NCBI RefSeq assembly: GCF_040954645.1
Contig: NC_092806.1
Location: 80,014,641 to 80,078,640 of the forward strand
Reading direction: 5' to 3'
DNA length: 64,000 nt
Origin: Diabrotica undecimpunctata
Lineage: Eukaryota; Arthropoda; Insecta; Coleoptera; Chrysomelidae
Shown: positions 42,842-53,500 of the stretch, piece by piece
Position numbering within the stretch: position 1 is the first letter of the stretch
Layout of the letters: each line of letters begins with the position of its first letter
Program-made: the position numbers and the translations under genes
Notes under the pieces: generated by a model
Told to the model about the DNA's origin: nothing
Seen by the model: the letters and a program-made list of their open reading frames with translations, nothing else
Database searches by the model: none

Positions 42842-44075
42842 TCATCATCATCACTGGCTCGACAAACCTTTTTGGGTCTTGGCCTGTTCTAGGATTCTTC
42901 TCCATTCCGATCTGTTTCGTGCTTTTTTTCTCCAGTTTTTTATTTTTAAGGTTGTTATATCATTTTCTATTTGTTCTAAGTATCTCAGTTTCGGTCTTCC
43001 TCTTGTTCTTTTTCCTACTGGCATCTGTTTGAATATTTTGTTTGGTATTTCGCCTTCTTCCATTCTTTCTACATGTCCTATCCAACGCAGCCCCTCCTAT
43101 TTTGATGAATGTTATAATATCCGGATCCTGGTATATTTTGTATAGTTCAGAGTTGTATCGTCTTCGCCATATTCCGTTTTCTTTTGTGCCCTTATATATG
43201 TGTCGCAAGATTTTTCTTTCGAAGGTGGCTAACAACGTTTCCTCTCTTTTAGTAAGTGTCCAGGTTTCTGAGCCATATGTGAGTACCGGTCTTATTAGGG
43301 TTTTATATATTTGGCATTTTGTCTTTCTTGCGACGTTATCTGATCTTAGGTGTCTAATTAAGCCATGGTAACATTTATTTGCAATAAATATTCGCCTCTT
43401 CACTTCCTCCGTAACGTTATTATCAGACGTGACTAGGGATCCCAAGTATATAAAGTTTTTTATCTCCTCTATGTTGTATTCTCCTATTGTTATATTTTGT
43501 GGCTGCCTTATTTCTGCGTTTTTTCTTACCTGCATATATTTTGTTTTGGTCTGATTGATTTTAAGACCACTATTTTGTGCAGCTCGTTCTATTTGGTTGT
43601 ATGCCTCTATCATGTCTCTTCTTGATCTTGCGATTATGTCAACATCATCTGCAAATGCTAGTATTTGCACGCTTTTATTAATGATTGTTCCTCGTGTATT
43701 GACTGTTGTGTCCCTCAGTATTTTCTCGAGCACGATGTTGAACAAGATGCATGATAGAGCGTCTCCCTGGCGTAGTCCCTTTTTCACATCTATTGTTTCC
43801 GTTAATTCATTTTGTATCCGGATTCTACTTTCTACTTTTAGAGATTCTTTTATCAGTTCTATTAGTTGTGTTGGTATATTAAATTCTTTCATTGCTTTTA
43901 TTAAGAATTCTCGGTTTATATTGTCGTATGCGCTTTCAAAGTCTATGAAGAGATGATGGGTGTCGATGTTATATTCACTTGTTTTTTCGAGGATCTGTCG
44001 CAGAACAAATATCTGGTCTATTGTTGACTTCTGTCTACAGAAGCCACTTTGGTATTTGCCAACTATTTTTTCAGC

Positions 44076-44078
<3 letters not shown>
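42842..44078 (-). pseudogene. RTE-like LINE reverse transcriptase inside piggyBac
   Basis: 310-residue minus-strand frame plus upstream and downstream pieces. Upstream about 43893-44070: CRQKSTIDQIFVLRQILEKT and FIDFESAYDNINREFL. Main frame: VKKGLRQGDALSCILFNIVL, ILAFADDVDIIARS (FADD), SGLKINQTKTKYM, NFIYLGSLVTSDNN, TYGSETWTL. A frame change near 43050 precedes RTRGRPKLRYLEQIENDI. It finishes in ATC repeats (ATCATCATCATC at 42841). 5'-truncated at a (TA)n. Confidence 0.8.

Positions 44079-44134
<56 letters not shown>
44079..44134. repeat. (TA)n microsatellite
   Basis: About 56 bp of TA at the 5' limit of the RTE-like fragment. Confidence 0.95.
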
Positions 44135-44136
<2 letters not shown>

Positions 44137-44139
44137 GTG

Positions 44140-44476
44140 ATTCTACAGTATTCACTGCCTTCCCTCGCTCAACCGTTTCCCTCTCTCTCTGTTGTTCCAT
44201 TCTCCATCGTTCAGTCCTCTCTTACTCTACTTCGTTCCTCCAGGATTTTCGGGGTCGTCCTCTTTTCCTCCTTCCTATGGGGCTCCATTCGGTTATTTTC
44301 TTTATCCATCTGCTGTCGCGGAATGCCTGCGAAGATGCTGCAGAGTAACAAGAATGGATAGGAGAAGTAATGACGAAATAAAGCAAAGAACATCAATAGA
44401 AACAGACATACTAACATATATAGAACAAAGAAGACTAAAGTGGTATGGACATGTAAGAAGAACTAGCGATAGCAGC

Positions 44477-44480
<4 letters not shown>
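44140..44480. pseudogene. Two LINE ORF2 tail fragments, head to head
   Basis: Minus strand about 44345-44140 reads RRKRGRPRKSWRNEVE and ERWRMEQQRE. Plus strand 44340-44480 reads RMDRRSNDEIKQRTS and IEQRRLKWYGHVRRTSDSSR. Both are pieces of the WYGHV...KRGRP tail of RTE-type ORF2 in opposite orientation, suggesting an inversion or two insertions. Confidence 0.6.

Positions 44481-44523
<43 letters not shown>
44481..44523. repeat. (TA)n microsatellite
   Basis: About 43 bp of TA repeat just upstream of the piggyBac transposase start. Confidence 0.95.
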
Positions 44524-44528
<5 letters not shown>

Positions 44529-44534
44529 GTAAAT

Positions 44535-46530
44535 ATGACCAAAAGAAAGTTAACCGTAACGGAGCTTGTAGATATAATTGAGAACTTGTCTGATTTTGAT
44601 GAAGACGAACACTATCTAGCGGATTTAGACGACGAGTCCGAATCAGATGATGATTATTTGTCGAAAGCTAGTGTAGAGAAGGATGAACAAATATCAGAGG
44701 AAAATCCATGTAAGTATTAAATAAAACGTAGATATCGACTAGAAAACTTTATAATAAAATTTGAGCTATTGAAGAACACATCAGAAACAGTCAACCAGAA
44801 ATGTATGTTGCAAAAGATAAAACTGAGTGGTTATCACAACCTTTTCCGACTGGACGAACACGAATTCAGAATATGGTAAAAGGACCATTACACACAGTTC
44901 AACTTCCACCTGGAACACTCATTAAAGAACTAATAGATACATTTCGCTTATATTTGACTGAAAATATTGTGGATGACATTGTCCGTTACACCAATATAGA
45001 GGCTCATCCTGTATTGCAAAATAAACCATGGAAGTCCTGTGATAGAATTAAAATGTATGCTTTCTTTGGCCTCCTGTTCACCGCTGGATATCTAAAATCA
45101 AACTATGCAAGTTATAAAGCTTTGTGGAATTCAGTTTATAGACCACAGATTTTTCGAGTCATTATGGGTATAAATATGTTCAAAGAGCTTTTACGTTTTA
45201 TTCATTTCGACAAGATCCGAGAGACGTAAAAAAGATAAACTGGCTGCTATACGGAATATATGGAATAAAATATTAGGAAATTTGAAAAAGCATTATTTGC
45301 CAGGATGAAATATAATAATCGACGAGCAGTTGATACCTTATCGTGGAAGATGTCCGTTCAAACAGTATATTCCCACAAAACCCGAAGTATGGGATGAAAA
45401 TATGGTGGGCATGTGACTCAGAAACTTTTTATCCTCTAAATGCGATTCCATATCTCGGCAAAGAAGGTAACCAAGTAGCTACTGGTTTGGTACGTAAAGT
45501 AGTAGAATCACTAAGCGAACCTTATTACCAAACCAACAGGGACATAACATTATGGCTTATATTTCTAACATATATGGCTTATAATATGCTATCTAATGGT
45601 TTAACAATTGTTGGCACAGTTAGAAAAAATAAAAGGTTTATTCCTCCTGAATTTCAACCATGTAAGAACAAGGAGCAATAATTGTCTTCTACAATTGGAT
45701 TCACAAAAAAGGCGACAATGGTATCATACGTGCCTAAGCCTAAGAAAAGTGTCATAGTGTTGTCAACAATGCAATACTCGAATGACACTGGAGAAGAGGT
45801 GAACCATAAACCAGAGATTATTCTCTACTATAATAAAACAAAAGATGGAGTTGACTTGCTTGACCAGATGGTGCATCAATATATGTGCAAACGTAGAACA
45901 AACCGTTGGACTTTTCCATTTTTTATGAACATGTTGGATGTATGCTGTCTAGCATCTTATGTTATCTGGACCAACCTGCATCCAAAATGGAACATAAAAA
46001 GACACGAAAAAAGATGTCTATTCATAATTGAAACAGCAGAACAATTTATAAAGCCCCATATTATCCGCAGATCAAACGTAGGACTGTCTAAATCAACCAG
46101 ATCCCTTTTGGCGAACTTTGCAGGAGAAGCAACTGCCACAAATGCTGCATACATGGAGTTGACTTGCTTGACCAGATGGTGCATCAATATATGTGCAAAC
46201 GTAGAACAAACCGTTGGACTTTTGCATATTTTATGAACATGTTGGATGTATGCTGTCTAGCATCTTATGTTATCTGGACCAACCTGCATCCAAAATGGAA
46301 CATAAAAAGACACGAAAAAAGATGTCTATTCATAATTGAAACAGCAGAACAATTTATAAAGCCCCATATTATCCGCAGATCAAACGTAGGACTGTCTAAA
46401 TCAACCAGATCCCTTTTGGCGAACTTTGCAGGAGAAGCAACTGCCACAAATGCTACAACTCAGTCAACAAAAAAGAAGATGTTACTTATGTCCATCAAAA
46501 GAATCAAGAACACGAAAACAAACGTATAAT
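44535..46530 (+). pseudogene. piggyBac transposase (broken)
   Basis: Starts MTKRKLTVTELVDIIENLSD with an acidic N-terminus. After a stop at 44718-44720 the frame resumes: FPTGRTRIQNMVKGPLHTVQ, YTNIEAHPVL, IKMYAFFGLLFTAGYLKSN. Near 45320 [20 protein letters not shown] carries the first catalytic D in a shifted frame. Then [38 protein letters not shown] (the second-D region TNRDITL is decayed), and DGVDLLDQMVHQYMCKRRTN with the third D. It binds TTAA-flanked ends by family analogy. At least four frame breaks and a 308-bp tandem duplication of the C-terminal part. Confidence 0.85.
45847..46461 (+). repeat. 308-bp tandem duplication in the piggyBac transposase
   Basis: GGAGTTGACTTGCTTGACC at 45847 recurs at 46155. 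The copies run in parallel to GCAACTGCCACAAATGCT and differ by only a few bases (for example CCATTTTT versus GCATATTT). The 308-bp period is not a multiple of three, so it shifts the frame. Confidence 0.9.
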
Positions 46531-46859
46531 AGTCATATATATATTGTAGATACTTTAGAATTATTATAGGTTAAGATATGCAATGTTTTTTTAATTTTTA
46601 TAAAGCAAGCACTCAATAATTATTACTTTATTAGTAAAAAATAAATATTCAAAAGATTTGATACACATTTAATTAATTATAACATGAAATGCCGTAATAT
46701 TGTTGCCGTGTGTCCGTTGGACACACTCTGTCCTACTACGTTAGAAAAAATAAGTGTCCGGATAAGGGTTGATAAAAAAATATTCCGATCTACTGCACAA
46801 TAAAGACTGGCAAAAGATTAAAGTCTTTATTCATAACGCATATTCAAAAAATAAGTGAA

Positions 46860-48290
46860 TCGTCATTTTAAAATCTGAATATATTCAGTAGTTTTACTTT
46901 TGAGAAATACGAGAAAAACTTTTTAACACCTTAGTTGCGTTTAAATCTTTATAAACTTTTGTTTGTTTCAAAATTCATTGTAACACGTTCGTCTCCAATA
47001 AAATATGTTGATGTACACATGGTGCCGGTTAGTTTTTTAAAATGAATTAATTTTTGATTACATTATGTTTGTTTATGTAGAATATATTGTTTTTTGTTTC
47101 AAATTAAATTTAAAATATATTGTATGTAACTGTATGTATATTAAGTGCTACCAGTGCACTATCATGTTTATTTGTTTTCTATTAAAATAATAAAAAACTA
47201 TATAAATGTATAATTTTTATTTATAATTATAAAATTTATGGAAATGTTGCCAAAGTTAAAAATACGTAAAGAAAAATAAAAAAATAATAAAAAACTTCCA
47301 CTTTTATTTCATTTTTATTTTTTATTTATGATTTATTATAATGAATAACTGAAACTAATTTGCAGCACCTAGTTTTCCGTAGAACAGTTTTTGGAAAATT
47401 TTAAGGTAAATGGTGGACTGCCGGTTTTTAATAGGTAGATACTTGGGATTTGGTCCTTAAAGACTCTCAATGACCGAAAGTTTAAAATCGCAAAGGGAAA
47501 TCTTCTTTTAATATCTACTGCTATATAGAAAATATGCATTCAGCAAGATGAGCTGAAAAATATGCACTTGTTTAACTTTTTCTACCACCTTAGACTCTTA
47601 TATTCGCATGAATAGTAGCTCAGCATTTGTTCACGTAAGTTTGTACCACATTTATATTTATTATATTAAGCAATTAACTTTCTCAGATACCAATCCTCTT
47701 TTTGATCTAGTTCTAACCATCTGATAACCAAATTCCGAATATACATATCATGTATATGTCTTGTTTATCTCTGCACTTGGTCACACATATTCCTTCAGGA
47801 CTATAAATACCGACCACTTCACGTTTTTTTAGTTTCCTTGACAAGTGGGGATTGTCTATTCGGTTATTTCTTAACATGAGCTATGAGCAATTGTCTAGTC
47901 AAGTCCAAGTCAATACTATTATAGAAGTTATCCGTACTTTTCCAGTAGTCATTCAGACGGTTTATCTTAATTGTCCCCATACAACGCAATCCTTGATTTT
48001 TCTAAACGACTTTGTGCTAGTACTTCGTCAGAATTAATTAGGGTCACTCATCGTCCTCGTCAGATGCTTTTAACAATGATTGTAATTCAGCAGTGGTCAA
48101 TCTACGTTTATGTTCACATCTAGCTTTTTATATGTCGAAGGCACATTATTTACATCCATTTTTTTACAAATACTATAACTCACAATCACTTTTACAGAGG
48201 TAATTAACAATAAAAACGTACTACTAGACTCTATCAACTTACGACTTCCAATACTATAAGGGCACTTAAGGCAGAATACATTTTTAACTC
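46860..48290. other. AT-rich stretch without recognisable gene
   Basis: No family motif. ORF 47852-48037 (+) has no feature I can name. This follows the last piece of the recombinase gene; an ATTAAA-type signal at 47182 is possible but weak. Confidence 0.45.
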
Positions 48291-48299
48291 AAAAATAGT

Positions 48300-49100
48300 T
48301 CCTGTATAAGTAAAATTGTTTTTTGATGGACTTCATGTGCACGCTAGACATATTGCAGTTTTGCCATCACATTCTTCACAGTATGTTTTAACTTTTTTAA
48401 CTTTTCTATCGGCCTTTCTACTAGTCATGCTTCTTCTTAAAATTTTGTAACATCTTTACACTTTCTTCTCTTTTTATTATCTACATAGCTTTGCCTGAAA
48501 TGGTATTTTTTGGGTGTAACTGGTCGTGAGGGTTCCAACATTTCTTTATTTGCAAATGTCTTCGCGAGCTCCAGTCTGAACTCAAGGATGGGTTGTCGCT
48601 TTTTTCACGGTTTCTATTATTTAGCAACTACGCATTGACTACTGCGGTATTAAATATTAATTCCACTGCCACTTTCCGGTACCACTTCAGAATTTTGCGT
48701 ATTGGGCTTTGGTAAGAAGCCATTTGATCACTAAAATCAACACTCTTTTTCATTAAGTTATAATCGAGAATAGCTCGTGGTTTTAGCACTTGTGTATAAT
48801 TTTTCTTTTCTCTTGATTAAACCAAGATACAACTATTATGTTTAAATGTTGTAAGGATTAAAACTGGTCATTTGTCGACCCATTTTATCAATTATAAAAT
48901 CAATAATAGGGTGAAGTTTCATCGTAAGTAACCGGTTGCAACTTTTTTAATCGAGATTTTGGTTTTACATGTTTTTATAGTAGAACATCTGCACATGATT
49001 TCGTTTCTTGAAACATGATTTCAATTCATCGACCAATATTCTAAAAAAGGTGTTTTTACGTCGTCCGGAATATTATAAACTGGTTCTCTTTCACAAAGCA
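48300..49100 (-). pseudogene. Second piggyBac transposase remnant
   Basis: Minus strand about 48790-48620 reads LKKSVDFSDQMASYQSPIRK and LKWYRKVAVELIFNTAVVN, the third-acid region of PGBD-type transposases (usual form GVD..DQ..S.Y...RK..KWYRK). About 48430-48340 reads KVKKVKTYCEECDGKTAICL, the C-terminal Cys-rich domain. About 49100-49000 reads NGEPVYNIPDDVKTPFLEYW. Frames change several times; unlike the piggyBac at 42-46 kb. Confidence 0.65.
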
Positions 49101-49439
49101 TTGGAAATATGTTTTACATTCTATATTTAGAAAAATCTTTTACTGCAACTCTTGTTTGATCTCTAAACTAAATTAATACACAAAACAAATAATCAATTTT
49201 TTATAGAAATGCAGATCCCTGTTGGATTTTTATCAGTGCAGCATGAGTCACTGGTGTCTCGTATATCCGGACCTCTTATCGCATTACAAACATAATTCTC
49301 AATTAGCAGTGCGGTACCAGATATATTTAGGTCCTATAATCTTGAAGTCGTAATAAGACCATAAGACCGACCGTATGTAATAAATAAATAAAGTGCTTTC
49401 AGTGTTTTAGTGCTTGATTATTATTATCTGGTTGGTATT

Positions 49440-49830
49440 CTTTAAAAATAAGATAAGTACTCTGCAAATGTTGACATTTTTTCCTGGTCTGATCTTACTC
49501 AACTAACATCATCTTTCTTAATTGGTGGGTTGTGTTCTTCAGATCTCTTTAAGTGTTTTTGTTGCTATCCATACTGAATAATCTTTAGACAATGTACTAA
49601 TGTAGTGTTCAAATGTGGCATTGTGTGCTTCATGTAGCGCTGATCTTAATTGTCTGATTAGTCGATTATGTTTGTGTTTGTCATTAAGATTTCGGCTTCT
49701 TTGCCATCTAACCCTTGCTCTTTGTTTTTCGACTATTAGTTGTATAATATAATTCGGAGTGTTATTTGTGTTTTCTTGCTTTGGAAGTGTTGATCGTGTA
49801 GCACCATATTAAATAGTAGAAGATGAAAAC
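49440..49830 (-). pseudogene. Jockey-type LINE fragment, post-endonuclease region
   Basis: Minus strand: PNYIIQLIVEKQRARVRWQR, NRLIRQLRSALHEAHN, TFEHYISTLSKDYSVWIATK. This is the linker between endonuclease and RT of Jockey-clade LINEs. Truncated on both sides. On the + strand a short later piece (about 49950-50050, AVKRLEWGKEVSLDQISAG) resembles the pre-RT region of another LINE. Confidence 0.6.
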
Positions 49831-50774
49831 GGCACCATATTCATCCACAAAAAAAGGAAACGCGCTAAAGATATCTGGAACAACTGTTTTATGCTATAAG
49901 AGATGAAAAGAGCCGGAAATTTCCAAAACAGGTGAACAAGGCACCATAGAGGGGAAGTAGAATTAGCTGTGAAACGGCTTGAATGGGGAAAAGAAGTAAG
50001 CTTAGACCAAATATCAGCAGGAATTATTCAACCAATTGTGGAAAAAAATTAAATGAATAACAATATTCAAAACATTTACAGAAAAGGCGGTGACCCGCAA
50101 AAATTTTAAGAACTTCTTTAATAGTCTCTAGTCAACGATTTCCTAATCATGTTAAAAAAAATACACCAAATGCACTGTATATACTAACCCAAGTCTTCAA
50201 CATACTTTGCAGTTATGTATTACGATCAACTTAAAGGTTATGTACGACTCCCTTTGTAAAGGTACACAGGTGTGAACCCGTGCGGAAAAAAGTTTTGTCA
50301 TACTGTTACATTATATTACGTTTTACCGTTGAATATTTTATGGTCCCCTTTGGGTTATAAAATGAATGATCGACTTTTTCCCGCAAAGATGCAAGCCTAT
50401 GTAGCTTTACAAAGAGAGTCGTTTTCTGGGTATTAAAGAACCGTCTATGGCCATCACATAATTTTACGCCAATATTTCACGTTCTACGACGCATTCCACG
50501 TTTTAAACACTGTCTTGTTTAGTTTTTTCTGCCATTCTATTTGTTAAATCCTATCCCATTCACGTCAAAGCGTCAAGGAGCAGTAAATGTGTGCAGTGAA
50601 CGGGAGGCATATGTCTAACAGTGAACGTTGGAGCTTTTTCGCGTTTATCATGTATAGAGTAGTTAACTAAAAGTGGACGTATGCATAGACATGTATGACG
50701 TAATCGTATGTTATTTGTTAAATGCTGTTCCGTAATATGCCACACACCTCTGTGCGTTAATACTGCGCGTTAAT
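49831..50774. other. Stretch without recognisable gene
   Basis: Apart from the short LINE-like piece near 50000 I see nothing that can be named. CATTCTATTTGTTAAATCCTATC near 50535 looks like a stray partial unit of the tandem repeat that follows. Confidence 0.4.
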
Positions 50775-51105
50775 CTCATTGTATTCTATTAGTTAAACTC
50801 TATCATTTGAGGTACTGAACATCACGATTGAACTAATAGGACCGCAGACACATAACTAAGGCCTTTTTGACAGGTATTTTATTTTTCTATCTCATTGTAT
50901 TCGATTGGTTAAATCCTATTATTTGAGTTACTGTACGTCACGATTAGACTTATAGAAACGAAGATATATAACTAAGGCCTTTTTGACTGGTACTGTATTT
51001 GATTTTACTGTCTTATTGTATTTAATTGGTCAAATCCTATCATTTAGGACGCTGTACGTCACGATTGGACCAATTGGAGCAAAGATACAATAGGTAGTTG
51101 CAATA
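50775..51105. repeat. Three diverged tandem units of about 115-122 bp
   Basis: Units start at 50776 (CTCATTGTATTCTATTAG), 50891 (CTCATTGTATTCGATTGG) and 51013 (CTTATTGTATTTAATTGG). Each continues through a CACGATT...AC-AAT segment; the first two share AACTAAGGCCTTTTTGAC. ATTGG/CCAAT at the ends of each unit are partly inverted. Confidence 0.75.
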
Positions 51106-51600
51106 TATTATGATAACCCGTTACTTTTAACCGAATATGATGCCAGAATGATTTATGGGTGAACAAAATATATATATTCTTAAATTTACTATTTCGTTGT
51201 GGGTAATATTATATTCAACAGCGATGCCAAATTTCTGATGCTAAAATGATTGATAATGAAAGTGGGATATACATTTTCATGTATATAATGGCAGCGAGTA
51301 AACGGTAAAACCCTGAACTAAATATATATAATATTTTCACTGTATCATCATTTTAGACTCGAACATTTTCTGGAATAAACTTATATAACTCAGTAAGGGA
51401 TAAAAAGAGAAAGCGGATATTTTAAAATACCAATACGGTATCAAAACTCTAATCAATGAGATGGTTAAAATTCTTGTAACAAGTACAGGAAAAAAGTTAT
51501 TAAGGTCTTGTAAAGTAGCGTCGATATACAGATGCTACTTTGCAAAACGATGCTAAATTGATGGTAAAAGCATAATGTATCGATGCGAAAATGATAGTAG

Positions 51601-51604
<4 letters not shown>

Positions 51605-51676
<72 letters not shown>
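51605..51676. repeat. (TA)n microsatellite
   Basis: About 72 bp of TA repeat, left of the 22-bp-stem hairpin. Confidence 0.95.
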
Positions 51677-51677
<1 letters not shown>

Positions 51678-51735
51678 CTGTTTTGGATGGGTTGGAGTCA
51701 ATAAAAGGGCTCCAACTCGTCCAAAATAGTTATAT
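51677..51735. repeat. Isolated hairpin between two (TA)n arrays
   Basis: Arms AACTGTTTTGGATGGGTTGG and the complement of AACTATTTTGGACGAGTTGG (22 pairs in all, loop about 14 nt). The three differences are all compatible with G-U pairs on the + strand transcript. Confidence 0.7.
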
Positions 51736-51773
51736 ATTTTTTCCAAACGAGTCACAAGTACTTCCTTTTTTTT

Positions 51774-51873
<100 letters not shown>

Positions 51874-52099
51874 ATGTATATATAGTGAAACTTCTCCATG
51901 GACGGAGGATTTATTGTCTGTTGTGTAGAGTTATCGCTTAATCAATTGAAATAAAAAAGGGTTCGATTTGCTTGATCTTTAGATTTTCGTACATATTTGC
52001 ATATATAAGCATGTATACAAATAAAATACTAATGTTAAAAAGGTATTTATGTCTTAAACCTAGAGCTAAGATTAATATGAAACTCATCAGTCTTCCGGG

Positions 52100-53500
52100 T
52101 TGAACCGCGTTGATTTTCATTGCGCCGAGCTTTCGACATCCTATCTGATGTCTTCTTCAGGCCTTCCGAGGTCTCAGTCTCCTGAGCCCCTAGACACTAC
52201 TACACTGATCAATATTCACTTCACTACTACGACTGGGAACAGGGGACGGTTCATTTATACCGTCGATGGTGACGTGGCCTGGTTGGAGGTTGGCGTGTGG
52301 GTTAGGGTGGGGATTGGCGCGGGAGTTAGTGCGAACATTTCCGACAGTGGGATTTTGATTCCAGGATGGAGGGGACGATATTTTCTTTATGAGAGGTCTC
52401 CATGTAGAAGGTAACCCTATGGCGTCATCTCTTTTATTAAGACAATTGGGCCTTTTTTCTATCTCTATGACTTCTCAGATAATTCTTGGTTGGTAGAAGC
52501 GGATGGGGGCTGTGTTTCTGGAGTTTTTAAAATCAATTTTGTGACCTGTATGAAGATGGTATTTACCTAGAGCTGAAATTGAATCGGAATTGCGAACAGA
52601 AATTGAATGTTCATAAATCCTATTTTGGATTCTACGATTTGTTTGGCCTGTATAGGATATAACAGCCTGCACAAGGAATTTCATAAACTCCGTGTTGTTC
52701 ATTTGGATTGTTGTCTTTGATTGATCGAACAAGAGATGAAAGTTTTTGTTATGAAGTAAATATTGTTTTTATTCCTCTTGATTTAAGAATTTTGTCGATT
52801 TTGTCAGTGACACCATAGATGTAAGCAAGAAAAGATTTCATATGATAGGGGTCCGAGTCTTTGGATTGAGATCGAGTGGGAGATTGATGTCTGTGGATGC
52901 TCCTATTGATGTGATTTTCGCGGTAACCGTTTTGGATGAGGGATTTTTTTACACAGCTCAGCTCAGCACAACAAGAGAGCTCACCGGGTCTACTTGCATC
53001 ATCGCAAAGGCGTATTGATCTGGAGACAAGGGTATTAATGACTGAATTGATTTGTGAAGGTGGATGGTGAGAGTTGGCACGCAAGTAACGATTGGTATGT
53101 GTGGGTTTTCGATAAACAGAGTAATGAAAACCTTGGGATTGGTTTTTCTTTATGATAACATCGAGAAACGGTAGGGATGAATCAGTTTCCATCTCCATCA
53201 TGAACTGGATACTAGGATGTATACCATTCAGATGCGTTTGAAAAGACACCAAATCAACCTTGTCATGGGGCCAAATGACCAATGTATCGTCAACATATCG
53301 TAGCCAACAGGTGGGTTTGAGCATTGATGTGGATAGTGCTCTGGTCTCGAAGTCTTCCATAAAGATATTAGCAATTACTGGAGATAGACGGGAGCCCATT
53401 GGGTCATCATTTATTTGTCTGTTGAATTGATTTTGGAAGATAAAATAGGTATTGGACATATAATGTTTAATGAGGGATAAGTGGTCTTGTTGGATACTGT
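52100..53500 (-). pseudogene. Penelope-like element PLE-1 (RT and GIY-YIG)
   Basis: Minus strand from about 53500: DDPMGSRLSPVIANIFMEDF (palm motif), WLRYVDDTLVIWP (catalytic YVDD), SLPFLDVIIKKN, VYRKPTHTNRYL, then after frame breaks GVYEIPCAGC and SYTGQTNRRIQNRI (GIY-YIG endonuclease) and RFYQPRII. Stops at 52749 and a frame change near 52680. 5'-truncated. It ends in a 3' region with a hammerhead-like hairpin (52131-52160). Penelope enzymes copy their RNA at a nick made by the GIY-YIG domain. Confidence 0.85.
52131..52160 (-). other. Hammerhead-core-like hairpin of PLE-1
   Basis: Minus strand: CTGAAGA, A, GACATC, AGATAG, GATGTC, GAAA. Stem of six perfect pairs. One extra A compared with the strict hammerhead core; stems I and III and the cleavage base were not established. 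Confidence 0.45.

Larger units (their letters stand above)
42354..46768 (+). mobile_element. piggyBac-like element in a coding exon
   Basis: Flanked by TTAA (42350-42353) and TTGA (46769-46772, one change from TTAA). Ends are weakly inverted: CTCTTAGCCGGATAAGG on the left, complement of CCCTTATCCGGACACTT on the right. Near-palindromes with the core GTCCGNNGGAC occur near both ends (42370-42388 imperfect, 42559-42575, 46708-46726). It holds a decayed transposase gene and LINE insertions, which explain its 4.4-kb length. Confidence 0.75.
37880..46857 (+). pseudogene. Crypton-like tyrosine recombinase gene, multi-exon, broken
   Basis: Exons: 37880-37971, 40356-40432 (or 40424), 40608-42349, and a last piece at 46770-46857 separated by a piggyBac. 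Phases match. Zinc-finger region: YCYFCENLVLNFSRHLVTAH and CEFCFGIYVSRKLWHHKKVC. Recombinase core: LNRKRPGELQRL, VVIRGKQDRGVP-type strand, TSTRLRKHMATLTQLF, FMGHTSEVHKKSYRLPDDVY (R, LRKH, GH, Y pattern of tyrosine recombinases). The C-terminus has a short Myb-like stretch. Frame breaks near 40955, 41010-41040, 41270, 41410. Stop at 42347-42349 is one codon before the TTAA. The same family is widespread in insects and is thought to be Crypton-derived. Confidence 0.65.
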
